Positions 25,692 to 34,534 of a stretch of 64,000 nucleotides of DNA are shown one piece after another. Source of the stretch: Paracoccus wurundjeri (GTDB lineage: Bacteria > Pseudomonadota > Alphaproteobacteria > Rhodobacterales > Rhodobacteraceae). Numbering within the stretch: position 1 is the first letter of the stretch; every line of letters starts with the position of its first letter. The stretch lies in the NCBI RefSeq assembly GCF_030678915.1, contig NZ_JAUUTZ010000013.1, positions 1 to 64,000 on the forward strand. The letters are read 5' to 3'. The position numbers were made by a program, and so were the translations under genes. The notes under the pieces are model-generated. The model did no database searches. It was not told the DNA's origin and saw only the letters and a list, made by a program, of their open reading frames with translations.

Positions 25692-27080
25692 TCAAACAAC
25701 AGGATCGCAAACCCCGCTTTGATCAGGCAGGAGCGCCGAAATCGCGGTTAACCCATTCTCCAGATCCCGTTCATTCGCCCCTCCAAGGCAAATTCGCAGC
25801 GCCGGAGCGCGGTCGATCACCGCGAATCCCGAGCCGGGGGCAATCGCGACATCGCGCTTTAGCGCCGCGCGAATCAACTCTTGCTCATCGGTGCCAAAGG
25901 GCAGCGGCAGCCAGCGGTGCAACCCGTGCGGAAACCCCTTGCTGCGCCCGCCAAGCAGCCGCTGCGCCAGCCGGTTACGCTGCGCCAGTTCCCGGCGCTG
26001 CGCGGTCAGCAAGCCGTCCGCAATGCCGCGTTCCATCCAGTCCCGCGCGATCTCGGCCATGATCGGCGTCGCCATCCATGAAAGGGACAGATGCCGGTTC
26101 AATACGCGCTCTGCCAGCTTTTCGGGCATTGCCAGAAAGCCCAGCCGCAGCCCCGGTGACAGGCATTTCGTCAGGCCGGTGAAATAAAGGCTGCATTCCG
26201 GCGCAAAGGCGGAAACCGGCGGCGGCCTGCGCGGCGCAACCGGACCCAGCGCGTCGTCCTCGATTATGATCAGCCCGTTTTCCGCCGCCGTACGGGCCAG
26301 TTCCTCGCGTCGCTCGCGATCCACGATCCGCGCGAACGGCCCCGCGCCCGAAGGCAGAAGAAAGACCGCCCGCAGCTTGTTGCCCGGAGCCCGCGCCGCG
26401 GCGGCAAGCGCCTCGGGCAGCATGCCGCGCTCATCCCCTTCGATCCCACGCATCCGAAGATGCAGATGCCGCAGCGCGGGCTTGAGCGTGTGGCAGGTAG
26501 AGCTTTCGGTAGCAATCTGGTCGCCGGGATTCGCCACGCTCATCAGCGCGATCATCAGGGCGGGCGTGCAGCCATTGGTGATCAGGATCCGCTGGGCAGG
26601 CAGCACCATGCCGCAACGCGCAAGCCACGCCGCCGCCATCCCGCCATAAAGCGCCATGGTCTGGCGCGGCCGGAAGGAATAGATCACCGGATCGGGCATC
26701 CGGTCCGCAATCCGGTGCATGGAGTCCCGCCACGCCTCGGCAATCGCCGGCAGGCAGACCGGGGTCATCATCGAAAGATCGACCGGCGGGCGGTCGGATC
26801 CCGCACGGTACCACGGCACCTCGACCGTTTCCCGCGGGCCGGATTTGACAAAGCTTCCCCGCCCCACCTCGCCCGAGATCAGATCGGCGCGGATCAGTTC
26901 CTCATAGGCGCGGCTGACCGTCTGCACCGACAGCCCCAGCCGCCATGCAAGATCACGATGTGGCGGCAGCCGGTCGCCGGGCCGCAAGCTGCCCGAGTCG
27001 ATGGCAGAAGCAATGCCCTGAGCCAGACTGCGATAGGCAGGGCGGTGGATATCCTCTCGGGTCAGGGGCCAATGCGACAT
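25692..27080 (-). CDS. enuR: MocR/GntR-type ectoine regulator EnuR
   Basis: The protein is 462 residues from MSHWPLTREDIHRPAYRSLA. The N-terminal winged helix (residues 10-80) contains LRPGDRLPPHRDLAWRLGLS; from about residue 100 there is an aminotransferase-like domain whose PLP lysine is Lys305 in YFTGLTKCLSPGLRLGF. EnuR represses ueh-eut-doe and responds to ectoine-derived diaminobutyrates bound through PLP. The frame is open 189 codons further upstream, but that stretch is antisense to the divergent AsnC gene and is rejected. Confidence 0.93.
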   Translation of the reverse strand: MSHWPLTREDIHRPAYRSLAQGIASAIDSGSLRPGDRLPPHRDLAWRLGLSVQTVSRAYEELIRADLISGEVGRGSFVKSGPRETVEVPWYRAGSDRPPVDLSMMTPVCLPAIAEAWRDSMHRIADRMPDPVIYSFRPRQTMALYGGMAAAWLARCGMVLPAQRILITNGCTPALMIALMSVANPGDQIATESSTCHTLKPALRHLHLRMRGIEGDERGMLPEALAAAARAPGNKLRAVFLLPSGAGPFARIVDRERREELARTAAENGLIIIEDDALGPVAPRRPPPVSAFAPECSLYFTGLTKCLSPGLRLGFLAMPEKLAERVLNRHLSLSWMATPIMAEIARDWMERGIADGLLTAQRRELAQRNRLAQRLLGGRSKGFPHGLHRWLPLPFGTDEQELIRAALKRDVAIAPGSGFAVIDRAPALRICLGGANERDLENGLTAISALLPDQSGVCDPVV

Positions 27081-27152
27081 TTCCCCAGAATCACCAAGGC
27101 GGGGCAATTTGTCCAGATTGACATTCTCGGGCGCCCCGGAAAGAAGTGCGTC

Positions 27153-27632
27153 ATGAATTCGATACGCCTCGATGACCGCGACATTGCCATCCTCGCGACC
27201 CTCTCGCGTGAGGGACGGATCGCCAAGACGGATCTGGCGGCGCGCGTGAACCTGTCGCCGACCCCCTGCTGGGAGCGGATGAAGCGGCTTGAGAAAGCCG
27301 GACTGATCCGCGGCTATCGCGCCGAGATCGATCTGAACGCGCTTGCCGCGCATGTACAGGTCTTCGTGACCGTCGAACTGGAAAACCACCGGGCCGAGAA
27401 TTTCCAGATATTCGAGCGGATCATCGCGCGGATGGACGAGGTGACCGGCTGCTGGGCAATCGGCGGCGGGTACGATTACCTGATGCAGGTGATCACCGGC
27501 GATATCGCTGCGTTCCAGTCGCTGATGGACGGGCTTCTGGAAAGCCGCGCGGGCGTGCGGCGCTATTACAGCTATATCGTCACCAAACCCGTCAAGGAAA
27601 CCGCGCCGGCACTGGCACTGCTGAAGGGATAA
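27153..27632 (+). CDS. Lrp/AsnC-family regulator of ectoine catabolism (DoeX-like)
   Basis: This 159-residue protein has an N-terminal helix-turn-helix (DDRDIAILATLSREGRIAKT, LSPTPCWERMKRLEKAGLIR) and a C-terminal RAM/Lrp effector domain (VFVTVELENHRAENFQIFE, GGYDYLMQVITGDIAAFQ). It is divergent from enuR with 72 bases between the starts. AsnC-type regulators (AsnC, DoeX) accompany enuR or doe genes and stimulate catabolism. GGAAAGAAG precedes the ATG by six bases. Confidence 0.88.
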   Translation: MNSIRLDDRDIAILATLSREGRIAKTDLAARVNLSPTPCWERMKRLEKAGLIRGYRAEIDLNALAAHVQVFVTVELENHRAENFQIFERIIARMDEVTGCWAIGGGYDYLMQVITGDIAAFQSLMDGLLESRAGVRRYYSYIVTKPVKETAPALALLKG

Positions 27633-27650
27633 GGCCGGGCCAGTCAAAGC

Positions 27651-27828
27651 CGGGCAGTGCCCGGCCGCGGGTGGGCGCTTTACCGGTTACGCATCACGAT
27701 TTATGGCGCAACCCCGGGGCAAAGCTGAAATGATGAGATCACTTCGCCAAAGCGCCCGCCCATAGGGGCGGTCGGGCGCGGCCCGGCGTGCCTGCGGCAC
27801 TTGATTCCGGGCGGGCGGGCCGCGGCAA
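27651..27828 (+). repeat. Family B repeat with module C, copy B1
   Basis: Arms near 27651-27681 and 27749-27780 (gtgggcgcttt against aaagcgcccgccc) enclose TTTATGGCGCAACCCC, then GCTGA. Module C (cctgcggcacttgattccgg) follows at 27791-27810. It fills most of the 292-base gap after the AsnC-type regulator gene and lies in the same direction as that gene. I see no gene in the gap. Confidence 0.85.
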
Positions 27829-27924
27829 GTGACTGTAACAAATTCAAGATAATTCAGCCATCATAGCTGCCCCATGCCGAAATCTCGCGAGGCAGGGTTG
27901 ATTGCCCCATCACGCCCCACCCCC

Positions 27925-28458
27925 TCACGCCCCGTCGAACTCGCACAGCGCATGAACCGGCATATCCATCGCCTCCAGCCGCTTGCGCCCGCCCAGTTCC
28001 GGCAGATCGATAACGAAAGCGCAGCCGATCACCTCGGCCCCAAGACGGCGGCACAGCTTGATCCCGGCCTCGGCGGTGCCTCCGGTCGCCAGCAGATCAT
28101 CCACGATCAAAACCCGCTCGCCCTCGCGGAAGGCGTCGTCATGGACCTCCATCACCGCTTCGCCATATTCAAGCTGATAGGATTCCGAGATCACTGTGCC
28201 GGGCAGTTTGCCCTTCTTGCGGATCGGCACGAAGCCGGTGGACAGCTGATGCGCAACCGCGCCGCCAAGGATGAACCCCCGCGCCTCCAGCCCCGCGACC
28301 CGATCGATCCGCAACCCCGCATAGGGATTCAGAAGCTGGTCGATCGCCATGCGGAACCCGCGCGCATCCGCAAACAGTGTCGTCACATCGCGGAACATGA
28401 TCCCTTCATGCGGGAAATCCTTGATACTGCGGATATAATCCTTGACCGATCTGTTCAT
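27925..28458 (-). CDS. apt: Adenine phosphoribosyltransferase
   Basis: This 177-residue protein is the usual Apt length. The PRPP-binding motif [15 protein letters not shown] is at residues 115-129, the N-terminal block is [16 protein letters not shown] and the substrate hood is [19 protein letters not shown]. It converts adenine and PRPP to AMP in purine salvage. It follows the flavin reductase gene by 10 bases on the same strand, possibly co-transcribed. Confidence 0.96.
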   Translation of the reverse strand: MNRSVKDYIRSIKDFPHEGIMFRDVTTLFADARGFRMAIDQLLNPYAGLRIDRVAGLEARGFILGGAVAHQLSTGFVPIRKKGKLPGTVISESYQLEYGEAVMEVHDDAFREGERVLIVDDLLATGGTAEAGIKLCRRLGAEVIGCAFVIDLPELGGRKRLEAMDMPVHALCEFDGA

Positions 28459-28468
28459 GCCGATTGTC

Positions 28469-29071
28469 TCATCCGGGGCGTTCCATCTCGAAAAGCTCTG
28501 TCACCGCAGTGTAATCCTTATATCCAAGCCGGGCGAGCCAGCCGCCCGCGGCACGTGGATCGAACCTGCCCCCGACGATGCAGTCATCGCGGATATGCAC
28601 GCCGGTCACGACGCCAAGCACCATCATATTCGCCTTGCCCGCCAGCGGCAGCACCTGCGTCATCCGGCATTCCAGCGCGGCGGCGGCATCTGCCACGCGC
28701 GGGCAATCGATGCTTTCGCATTCCACCGCCTGAATCCCGGCAGCCTGAAACTCACTGCTTCCGGCGGGAAGCGGCGCCGAACTCGCATTCATCGCATCCC
28801 GCATGTCGCCGGTGGCGATATTCACGCAGAACACCCCCGATTCGATGATCTGCGCCACGCTGTCCTTGGTGCCCTTGCGGTCGGGCTTGGCACTGGTCGA
28901 GGCGAACATCACCTGCGGCGGCACATAGGCGACGGCGTTGAAAAAGGAATAGGGCGCAAGATTGTCGCCCTGCCCGCCACGGGTCGAGATCCAGCCGATG
29001 GGCCGGGGTGCGACAAGCGCGTTAAAGGGATTATGCGGCAGACCGTGACCGGCCTCGGGTCGGTAAAACAT
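28469..29071 (-). CDS. Flavin reductase-like FMN-binding protein
   Basis: This 200-residue member of the flavin reductase-like domain family has N-terminal [20 protein letters not shown] followed by [20 protein letters not shown], the FMN-binding fold seen in many Rhodobacterales. It is probably an NAD(P)H:FMN oxidoreductase or FMN-binding protein of unknown partner. It is divergent from a GNAT gene and upstream of apt. Confidence 0.85.
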   Translation of the reverse strand: MFYRPEAGHGLPHNPFNALVAPRPIGWISTRGGQGDNLAPYSFFNAVAYVPPQVMFASTSAKPDRKGTKDSVAQIIESGVFCVNIATGDMRDAMNASSAPLPAGSSEFQAAGIQAVECESIDCPRVADAAAALECRMTQVLPLAGKANMMVLGVVTGVHIRDDCIVGGRFDPRAAGGWLARLGYKDYTAVTELFEMERPG

Positions 29072-29176
29072 GGTTTTCCTTTGCAGAGCTTGCGGTCAAC
29101 CTGCCACCGGATTTCATCCTGCGCAATATTCCGCATGCCGCCACGTCATGCTAAAGGCGCGAAAAACGGAGGCGCC

Positions 29177-29677
29177 ATGTTCCAGATCAGCCCCGAGACG
29201 GCCGCGGATGAATACGAGGTCGAGATGCTTTTCGACCTGTGTTTCGCGCCAGGGCGGACAGCGCTGTCTTCCTATCGCCTGCGCGACGGCGTCAGGCCGG
29301 TGGCGGAACTTTGCCTGCTGTTGCGCGACGAAGGCAGCCTGCGCGCCGCGATCCGCTATTGGCCGGTCCGCGTGGCCGGGCAGCGCTGCCTGCTGCTCGG
29401 GCCCATCGCGGTACACCCGACGGCGCAGGGCGAGGGGCTGGGGGCGCTTCTGATGCATGACAGCCTTGGCCGCGCCCGGGATCTGGGCTGGTCGCGCGTC
29501 ATGCTGGTCGGCGATGCGCCCTATTATTCACGCTTCGGCTTCGCCCGGCTTGAACATGTGGAAATGCCGCCACCCACCAATCCCGAGCGGGTTCTGGGAC
29601 TGGAATTGCAGAATGGCGCCTGGGCAGGCGTGGAAGGCCCGGTCACGCAGGACATCGCCCCGGGGGGCGTGATCTGA
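29177..29677 (+). CDS. GNAT N-acetyltransferase
   Basis: The protein is 166 residues from MFQISPETAADEYEVEMLFD, with GGAGG four bases upstream; the long upstream open frame is antisense to the flavin reductase. The acetyl-CoA loop is GPIAVHPTAQGEGLGALLMH and the C-terminal APYYSRFGFARLEHVEMPPP matches the predicted YhbS-type acetyltransferases. Substrate is unknown. Confidence 0.88.
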   Translation: MFQISPETAADEYEVEMLFDLCFAPGRTALSSYRLRDGVRPVAELCLLLRDEGSLRAAIRYWPVRVAGQRCLLLGPIAVHPTAQGEGLGALLMHDSLGRARDLGWSRVMLVGDAPYYSRFGFARLEHVEMPPPTNPERVLGLELQNGAWAGVEGPVTQDIAPGGVI

Positions 29678-29703
29678 CCCGCCGACGGTCGCGCCATCTC
29701 CTC

Positions 29704-29739
29704 GCCCGGGCCGGGTGGACTGGCGAAACCCGCCCGGGC
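29704..29739 (+). terminator. GC-rich hairpin after the GNAT gene
   Basis: gcccggg-ccgggt pairs with acccg-cccgggc with one bulge, in the 103-base gap before ecsC-like gene. A short pyrimidine stretch but no T run follows, so termination strength is doubtful. Confidence 0.4.
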
Positions 29740-29780
29740 TCCCCATATTCTTGCGGATAACCGAGAAACAAGGCAGGTGA

Positions 29781-30602
29781 GTGACCGGCAAGATGATGAC
29801 CAAAGCGCAGCAGGTGCTGCCTCCAATCAAGGATCCGGGTGTTCATGACCAGATCGACCGGCTTGCGCGGCGCCATGCCGGCGCCGGCGGGCTGGGGATA
29901 GAACTTCTCAGCAAGGTCGGCAACAGCGCCGACGGGCTGATTCAAAGGCTGCCCGCATTCGTGCGGGTCCGGCTTGACGGAATCACCCGCTTTGCCCTGA
30001 ACCGGGCCTTTTCGGCGGCCTCGGGATCGCGGCGCTATTTTCGCGATCGCGGCGACTGGTTCAACCGCATGGCCACCTCGGTCAGCGGCGCAGCGGGCGG
30101 CGCCGGAGGCTTCGCCGGCGCGATGGTCGAACTGCCGGTGACGGTAACGCTGCTGCTTCGGGCAATGCTGGGGATCGCCGCCGAACACGGGCTTGATCCC
30201 GACAGCGACGAGGTGCGGCTAGAATGCCTGCGCATCTTCGCCGCCGCCGGTCCTATGGCCGATGATGACGATGCCGATTTCGGCCTGCTGGCGGCGCGCC
30301 TGTCGATCACCGGGCAAACCGTGCAGGGGCTGATCAGCAAGGTGGCGCCGAAACTCTCGATTTCGCTGGGCCAGAAGCTTGCGGTGCAGGCGGCCCCGGT
30401 GCTTGGCGCTTTCGTCGGCGCCTCGATCAATTTCACATTCGTGCGTTATTATCAGGAAATGGCGCGGGTGCATTTCGGCATCATGCGTCTGGCGAAGGAA
30501 ACCGGCATCCCGCAAGAAGCTTTGGTCGAAGCCCTGCGCCTGTCGATCGAACGGATCGAAAAGCGCGAAACGCTGAAACGCGCCGGGGCCTCCGCGTCAT
30601 GA
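29781..30602 (+). CDS. EcsC family protein
   Basis: The protein is 273 residues from a GTG start preceded by AGGCAGGTGA; ATGs at codons 5 and 6 are alternatives. The EcsC-like block runs from FALNRAFSAASGSRRYFRDR through GGAGGFAGAMVELPVTVTLL to VQAAPVLGAFVGASINFTFV. Members are found widely in proteobacteria, but the biochemical role is unknown; two amphipathic or membrane-associating segments (105-130 and 205-225) are visible. A family A repeat follows. Confidence 0.85.
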   Translation: MTGKMMTKAQQVLPPIKDPGVHDQIDRLARRHAGAGGLGIELLSKVGNSADGLIQRLPAFVRVRLDGITRFALNRAFSAASGSRRYFRDRGDWFNRMATSVSGAAGGAGGFAGAMVELPVTVTLLLRAMLGIAAEHGLDPDSDEVRLECLRIFAAAGPMADDDDADFGLLAARLSITGQTVQGLISKVAPKLSISLGQKLAVQAAPVLGAFVGASINFTFVRYYQEMARVHFGIMRLAKETGIPQEALVEALRLSIERIEKRETLKRAGASAS

Positions 30603-30634
30603 TCGCCCGTGTCGCTACGGCGATAACTTCTGCC

Positions 30635-30686
30635 TCTTCTTCTTTGTCCAAATACCTCGGGGGCGCGGGGGGCTGGCCCCCCCCCA
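30635..30686 (+). repeat. Family A repeat, copy A3
   Basis: The core cttcttctttgtccaaatac then ctcggggg, and a hairpin with six Gs, CTGG and a run of nine Cs (30667-30685). It lies 33 bases downstream of the EcsC gene, in the same direction. Confidence 0.8.
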
Positions 30687-30724
30687 TAGCGGGCCGCGAA
30701 ATGAACACAACGCCACTATCTACC

Positions 30725-30765
30725 TGCCCGGAATCAAGGACCGCAGGCCGGCCGGGCAGCGCCCG
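30725..30765 (-). repeat. Module C repeat
   Basis: On the minus strand GGCCTGCGGTCCTTGATTCC is flanked by CGGGCGCTGCCCGGCC and GGGCAG. It is a stand-alone module C, without the family B inverted repeat, in the gap between the EcsC and helicase genes, just past the helicase stop codon. Confidence 0.7.
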
Positions 30766-30767
30766 GT

Positions 30768-32306
30768 TCACCCCTCACCGCTTTCAAGCGCCAGCGGAGC
30801 GGCGGGCGCGGCCAGATCCTCGGTCGACAGCGCGGCCGAGGGGCGGGCCAGCCTTGCCCGGGTGATCCAGTAAAGCCGCTCCTGCGCGCGGGTGATCGCC
30901 ACATAGGCCAGCCGCTTCCATAGCGGGATCCCGGCTTCCGAACGCCCCGACCATGCGGCGGCACTGATATCGGGGCCAAAGACCTGCACATCCGGCCACT
31001 GTGAGCCCTGCGCCTTGTGGATCGTAACCGCCGCGCCATGCAGGAAAGCCGCGCCCATATTGGCGGCAAAGGGGATGAAAGGTTCCTCGGCATCCGGCAT
31101 CTCGATCTTGACGATGCTGGCGGCGGACAGGCGGGGATCCTCGGCTCCGATCACATGCAGCCGCGAAAAGCCCGGCTTGCGGCCCGGCCCCAGATAGACC
31201 ACCTGCGCCCCCTTGATCAGCCCCCGCGCCTCAAGGTCGATGCGCTTCTTGCGATGTTTCAACGGCAGTTCCAGCCCGTCGCAGATCAGCGGCTCACCGG
31301 GCAGAAGCGCATCGCCGGGCGCGCCGAAAGCGGTGCGGAACGCATGGATCAGCCGGATCCGGGTGGCATTGCGCCAGACCAGAACCGGACTGCGGGCCAT
31401 CAGATCGCTTTCCACCCTTTCAGCCCAGATCACGCGGGGATCGCGGGAGGCGGCGTCGCGGATCATCTGTTCGAATTCGCGGAACTCAAGGCCCTCATCG
31501 GCCAGCGCATGGGCCAGATCGAGGATCGGGCTGTCATCGGCCTGACGGTGGATCCGGCTTAGCATCAGCCGTTGGGATTCGGTCAGCCGGTCGAAGACCA
31601 TCTCGCCCGACTGACCCACCGGGGCAAGCTGCGCCGGATCTCCGAACAGGACCAGCATCGGGAAAATCTCGCGCAGATCCTCGAATTGCTTCTCGTCCAG
31701 CATCGAGGCTTCGTCGATCAGCCCGATATCCAGCCCGTCCTCGCGCCGTTTCCAGCCCTTGATGAAATCCGAGCCGCGCAGCCCCGCCGCAGCCAAAGCG
31801 CCGGGTATGCTGGCATTCTGGTCGTAGAACGCCTTTGCGCGGTCAAGCGCGGCATCGGTCAGACCCTCGATCGTGGGGCGGGTGGCGTCGCCCGCCAGCC
31901 ATTCGGCGATGCGTTCATATTCCGGGTCATAGACCGGCGTATAAAGAATGCGGTGGATCGTCGTGGCCGGAACGCCCCTGTTGCGCAGGACCGAGGCGGC
32001 CTTGTTCGTGGGGGCAAGGATCGCGACCGTGCGGCGGTCCTTGCGGGCGCGGCCCTCGTAATCGGCACTGACCAGTTCGACGCCCGCTTCGCGCAGGGCG
32101 CGGGTGATTTCAGACAGAAGCAAGGTCTTGCCCGACCCGGCCTTGCCGATCACCGCCATGACCCGGCCCTTTCCGGGAAGCGGCGGCAGCAATTCCTCGC
32201 TCGTCAGGTCGATCCCTGCCGAAAGGAAGCATTCCGCCAGACTGTCCCACGCATCGGCCTGATCCGGGGACAGCGACGGCAATGAGGTGAGGCTTTGGCC
32301 AGTCAT
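30768..32306 (-). CDS. RecD/Dda-like superfamily 1 DNA helicase
   Basis: The protein is 512 residues from MTGQSLTSLPSLSPDQADAW. Motif I is VIGKAGSGKTLLLSE, motif II is LIDEASMLD, motif III is LFGDPAQLAPV, and the C-terminal UvrD_C_2-type motifs are VTIHKAQGSQWPDV and LAYVAITRAQERLYWITRAR. It is a 5'-3' helicase related to Dda and RecD2 with probable replication or repair role. The frame is open upstream, but that extension encodes MQNPP-type residues from a family A repeat, and AAGAG is seven bases before the chosen ATG. Confidence 0.9.
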   Translation of the reverse strand: MTGQSLTSLPSLSPDQADAWDSLAECFLSAGIDLTSEELLPPLPGKGRVMAVIGKAGSGKTLLLSEITRALREAGVELVSADYEGRARKDRRTVAILAPTNKAASVLRNRGVPATTIHRILYTPVYDPEYERIAEWLAGDATRPTIEGLTDAALDRAKAFYDQNASIPGALAAAGLRGSDFIKGWKRREDGLDIGLIDEASMLDEKQFEDLREIFPMLVLFGDPAQLAPVGQSGEMVFDRLTESQRLMLSRIHRQADDSPILDLAHALADEGLEFREFEQMIRDAASRDPRVIWAERVESDLMARSPVLVWRNATRIRLIHAFRTAFGAPGDALLPGEPLICDGLELPLKHRKKRIDLEARGLIKGAQVVYLGPGRKPGFSRLHVIGAEDPRLSAASIVKIEMPDAEEPFIPFAANMGAAFLHGAAVTIHKAQGSQWPDVQVFGPDISAAAWSGRSEAGIPLWKRLAYVAITRAQERLYWITRARLARPSAALSTEDLAAPAAPLALESGEG

Positions 32307-32369
32307 GCGCATGCTCTTATCGCGGCAGGCCCCGAAAGCGAAGAGTGGAAGCGCCGTGAAATGCCCAAG

Positions 32370-32425
32370 CGGGGGATTTTGCATCCCCCGCGCCCCCTGC
32401 AAGGTATTTGAGCAAAGAAGAAATG
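32370..32425 (-). repeat. Family A repeat, copy A4
   Basis: On the minus strand CTTCTTTGCTCAAATACCTT is followed by gcagggggc and a hairpin CGGGGGAT-gcaaa-ATCCCCCG (32370-32390). It lies upstream of the helicase gene. With module C and a small inverted repeat it accounts for most of the 363-base gap between helicase and deacetylase starts. Confidence 0.85.
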
Positions 32426-32489
32426 CGCGGGAAGGAGGATCGTTTCAGGGTGATCCGACGGTAAAACGCGACCGCCTCACCGGGTGCTG

Positions 32490-32522
32490 CGCGGCGGGCC
32501 TGCGGCCCTTGATTCCGCGCGG
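32490..32522 (+). repeat. Module C repeat
   Basis: ggcgggcctgcggcccttga then ttccgcgcgggg, the consensus form of module C, without a family B arm pair nearby. It lies 148 bases upstream of the PIG-L gene. Confidence 0.75.
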
Positions 32523-32546
32523 GGACATAGCCGGATCGTGCTGGTT

Positions 32547-32565
32547 CGGGATATATCCTATCCCG
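32547..32565 (+). promoter_or_regulatory. Small inverted repeat upstream of the deacetylase gene
   Basis: cgggata-tatcc-tatcccg is a perfect 7-bp inverted repeat about 105 bases before the PIG-L start. It may be an operator for the PIG-L/NagB pair; there is no direct support. Confidence 0.3.
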
Positions 32566-32669
32566 CTGCCACGCCCCACATATCCCCGATCCCGAACACG
32601 GCGCTTGCACAAGCCTTGCCCCCCCGTCATTTATGCACAAAGGCAGGAACAGGGCGAGGACCGGACGGA

Positions 32670-33548
32670 ATGGCGGAGAAAAACCCATACAGGCAATATG
32701 TGTCGGATTTCGCGCGGCTGCTTGCGCAGGGCCGGGATTTGCCGCTTGGCGGTTTCCCTGCCATGACCGGGCAGGCGCAGGCGGAAGACGCGCCAACCGC
32801 ATTGATCTTTGCCCCGCATCCCGATGACGAATGCATCATCGGCGGCCTGCCGCTGCGACTGTTGCGCGAACTTGGTTACCGTATCGTCAATGTCGCCGTC
32901 ACGCAGGGCAGCCGCGAGGACAGGCGTACCGAACGCTGGCAGGAACTGGCGCAGGGTTGCGCCGCTTTGGGCTTCGGCCTGATCGCGACCGGCGATGGCG
33001 GGCTGACCCGGATCCGGCCGGAAACCCGCGAACAGGAGGCGCCGCATTGGCGCAGCGCCGTGGATGTCATTTCGGGGATCATCACGGCGCATCGCCCGCA
33101 GGTCGTGTTCTTCCCGCATGACGATGACTGGAACCAGACCCATATCGGCACGCATCTGCTGCTGACCGATGCTTTGCGCGATCAGCCCCGGGATTTTGCC
33201 TGCCATGTCGTCGAAACCGAGTTCTGGGGCGCGATGGACAACCCCAACCTGATGGTCGAATCCGGCGAGCATGATGTCGCGGATCTGATCGCCGCCCTGT
33301 CCTGTCATGTGGGCGAGGTGCGGCGGAATCCCTATCACCTGCGCCTGCCCGGCTGGATGATCGACAATGTGCGCAGGGGCGGAGAGCTTGTCATGGGCCA
33401 GGGTCAGGCCGCGCCGGATTTCACCTTTGCAACGCTTTACCGTCTGCGCCGCTGGCAGGATGGCACGCTGCATGACGTGCTGGATCAGGGCCGCGCGGTC
33501 GCGGCGTCGCAGGATCTGGCCGATCTGTTTCCGGCAACGGGAGAATAA
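32670..33548 (+). CDS. PIG-L (LmbE) family deacetylase
   Basis: The protein is 292 residues from MAEKNPYRQYVSDFARLLAQ. The zinc-site motif is FAPHPDDECIIGG (His-Pro-Asp-Asp-Glu) with a second His motif HDDDWNQTHIGTH. PIG-L enzymes remove N-acetyl groups from GlcNAc-containing substrates. It lies 4 bases before a NagB-like gene, which suggests a two-step deacetylation-deamination of an amino sugar. Substrate unknown. Confidence 0.9.
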   Translation: MAEKNPYRQYVSDFARLLAQGRDLPLGGFPAMTGQAQAEDAPTALIFAPHPDDECIIGGLPLRLLRELGYRIVNVAVTQGSREDRRTERWQELAQGCAALGFGLIATGDGGLTRIRPETREQEAPHWRSAVDVISGIITAHRPQVVFFPHDDDWNQTHIGTHLLLTDALRDQPRDFACHVVETEFWGAMDNPNLMVESGEHDVADLIAALSCHVGEVRRNPYHLRLPGWMIDNVRRGGELVMGQGQAAPDFTFATLYRLRRWQDGTLHDVLDQGRAVAASQDLADLFPATGE

Positions 33549-33552
33549 GCGA

Positions 33553-34332
33553 ATGGAAGTCATAACCCGCAACAGCGCCGAACAGGCCGTCAGGCTGGTC
33601 GCAAGGCTGCTTGAGGCGCGGATACGCGCGAAACCCGACGCGGTTCTGGGCCTTGCCACCGGCCGGACGATGGAGCGGGTCTATGCCGAACTGGTCGCCA
33701 GCGGCGTGTCGCTGGCCCGCTGCACCAGCTTCAACCTTGACGAATATATCGGCCTGTCGCCCGAGGATCCGAATTCCTATCGCAGCTATATGAACGAACA
33801 TCTGTTCTCGAAGGTCGATATCGATCTGGCCAATACGCATGTCCCCGATGGCGCGGCAGCCGATCTGAAGGCGGCGGCGCAGGATTACGAAAACCGGATT
33901 TCACAGGCCGGGGGCATCGATCTTCAGCTTCTGGGGATCGGCGAGGCGGGGCATATCGGCTTCAACGAACCGCTATCCTCGCTGATGTCGCGAACCCGCG
34001 ACAAGGCGCTCACCCCGGTGACGCGGGCGCAGAATGCCGGGATGTTCGGCGGCGACCCGGACCGGGTGCCGAAACGCGCCCTGACGATGGGCGTCGGCAC
34101 GATTCTGGACGCGCGGGAACTGATCCTGCTAGCGACCGGTCCGGCCAAGGCCGCCATCGTCGCCCGCGCCGTCGAGGGGCCGGTGACCTCGATGATCAGC
34201 GCCTCGGCGCTTCAGCTTCACCCGAATTGCAAGATCATCGTCGACGAGGCGGCGGCAAGCCGGCTTGAAGGCCGCGAATATTACGATTTCGTCTTCGCGA
34301 ATGAACCCGAATGGGCCGAATTCAGGGACTGA
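33553..34332 (+). CDS. NagB-like glucosamine-6-phosphate deaminase with altered active site
   Basis: This 259-residue member of the NagB/6-phosphogluconolactonase family has SFNLDEYIGL (Asp63, equivalent to E. coli Asp72) and GIGEAGHIGFNEPLSS. In the usual motif GxGxDGHIAFNEP the Asp (E. coli Asp141) is catalytic; here it is Ala132, while His134 and Glu139 remain. It may therefore be slow, act on another substrate or work as an isomerase. GGGAG lies nine bases before the ATG and the gene follows the PIG-L deacetylase closely. Confidence 0.85.
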   Translation: MEVITRNSAEQAVRLVARLLEARIRAKPDAVLGLATGRTMERVYAELVASGVSLARCTSFNLDEYIGLSPEDPNSYRSYMNEHLFSKVDIDLANTHVPDGAAADLKAAAQDYENRISQAGGIDLQLLGIGEAGHIGFNEPLSSLMSRTRDKALTPVTRAQNAGMFGGDPDRVPKRALTMGVGTILDARELILLATGPAKAAIVARAVEGPVTSMISASALQLHPNCKIIVDEAAASRLEGREYYDFVFANEPEWAEFRD

Positions 34333-34386
34333 CGAAGAGTAATGACCGGACAAATGTCATCCGACCCTGCCTGCCCCGGCTTCCAC

Positions 34387-34442
34387 TCTTCTTCTTTGCT
34401 CAAATACCTTGCAGGGGGTCCGGGGGATGCAAAATCCCCCGG
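34387..34442 (+). repeat. Family A repeat, copy A5
   Basis: cttcttctttgctcaaatac, then cttgcagggggt and a hairpin ccgggggat-gcaaa-atcccccgg (34420-34442). It lies 55 bases past the nagB-like stop in the same direction and is the closest to copies A4 and A6. Together with unassigned sequence it fills the 202-base gap to the uracil-DNA glycosylase gene. Confidence 0.85.
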
Positions 34443-34534
34443 CCATCGCGGGACGCAAAAAAACCCGCAGCCATGTTCAGTTTAAAACCGTCACACTCGA
34501 CAAAGCCGGCCGACCTGCGCCCCAGCTGTGCCGC

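Noticed and set aside
27081..27152. TTGACA between enuR and the AsnC-type gene as a promoter
   Set aside because: No acceptable -10 hexamer at 16-18 bases in either direction.
27081..27647. Upstream extension of enuR to 651 codons
   Set aside because: It is antisense to the divergent AsnC-type regulator and lacks domain similarity.
32307..32402. Upstream extension of the helicase gene
   Set aside because: It encodes MQNPP-type residues from family A repeat A4; similar residues appear in other frames wherever this repeat occurs.
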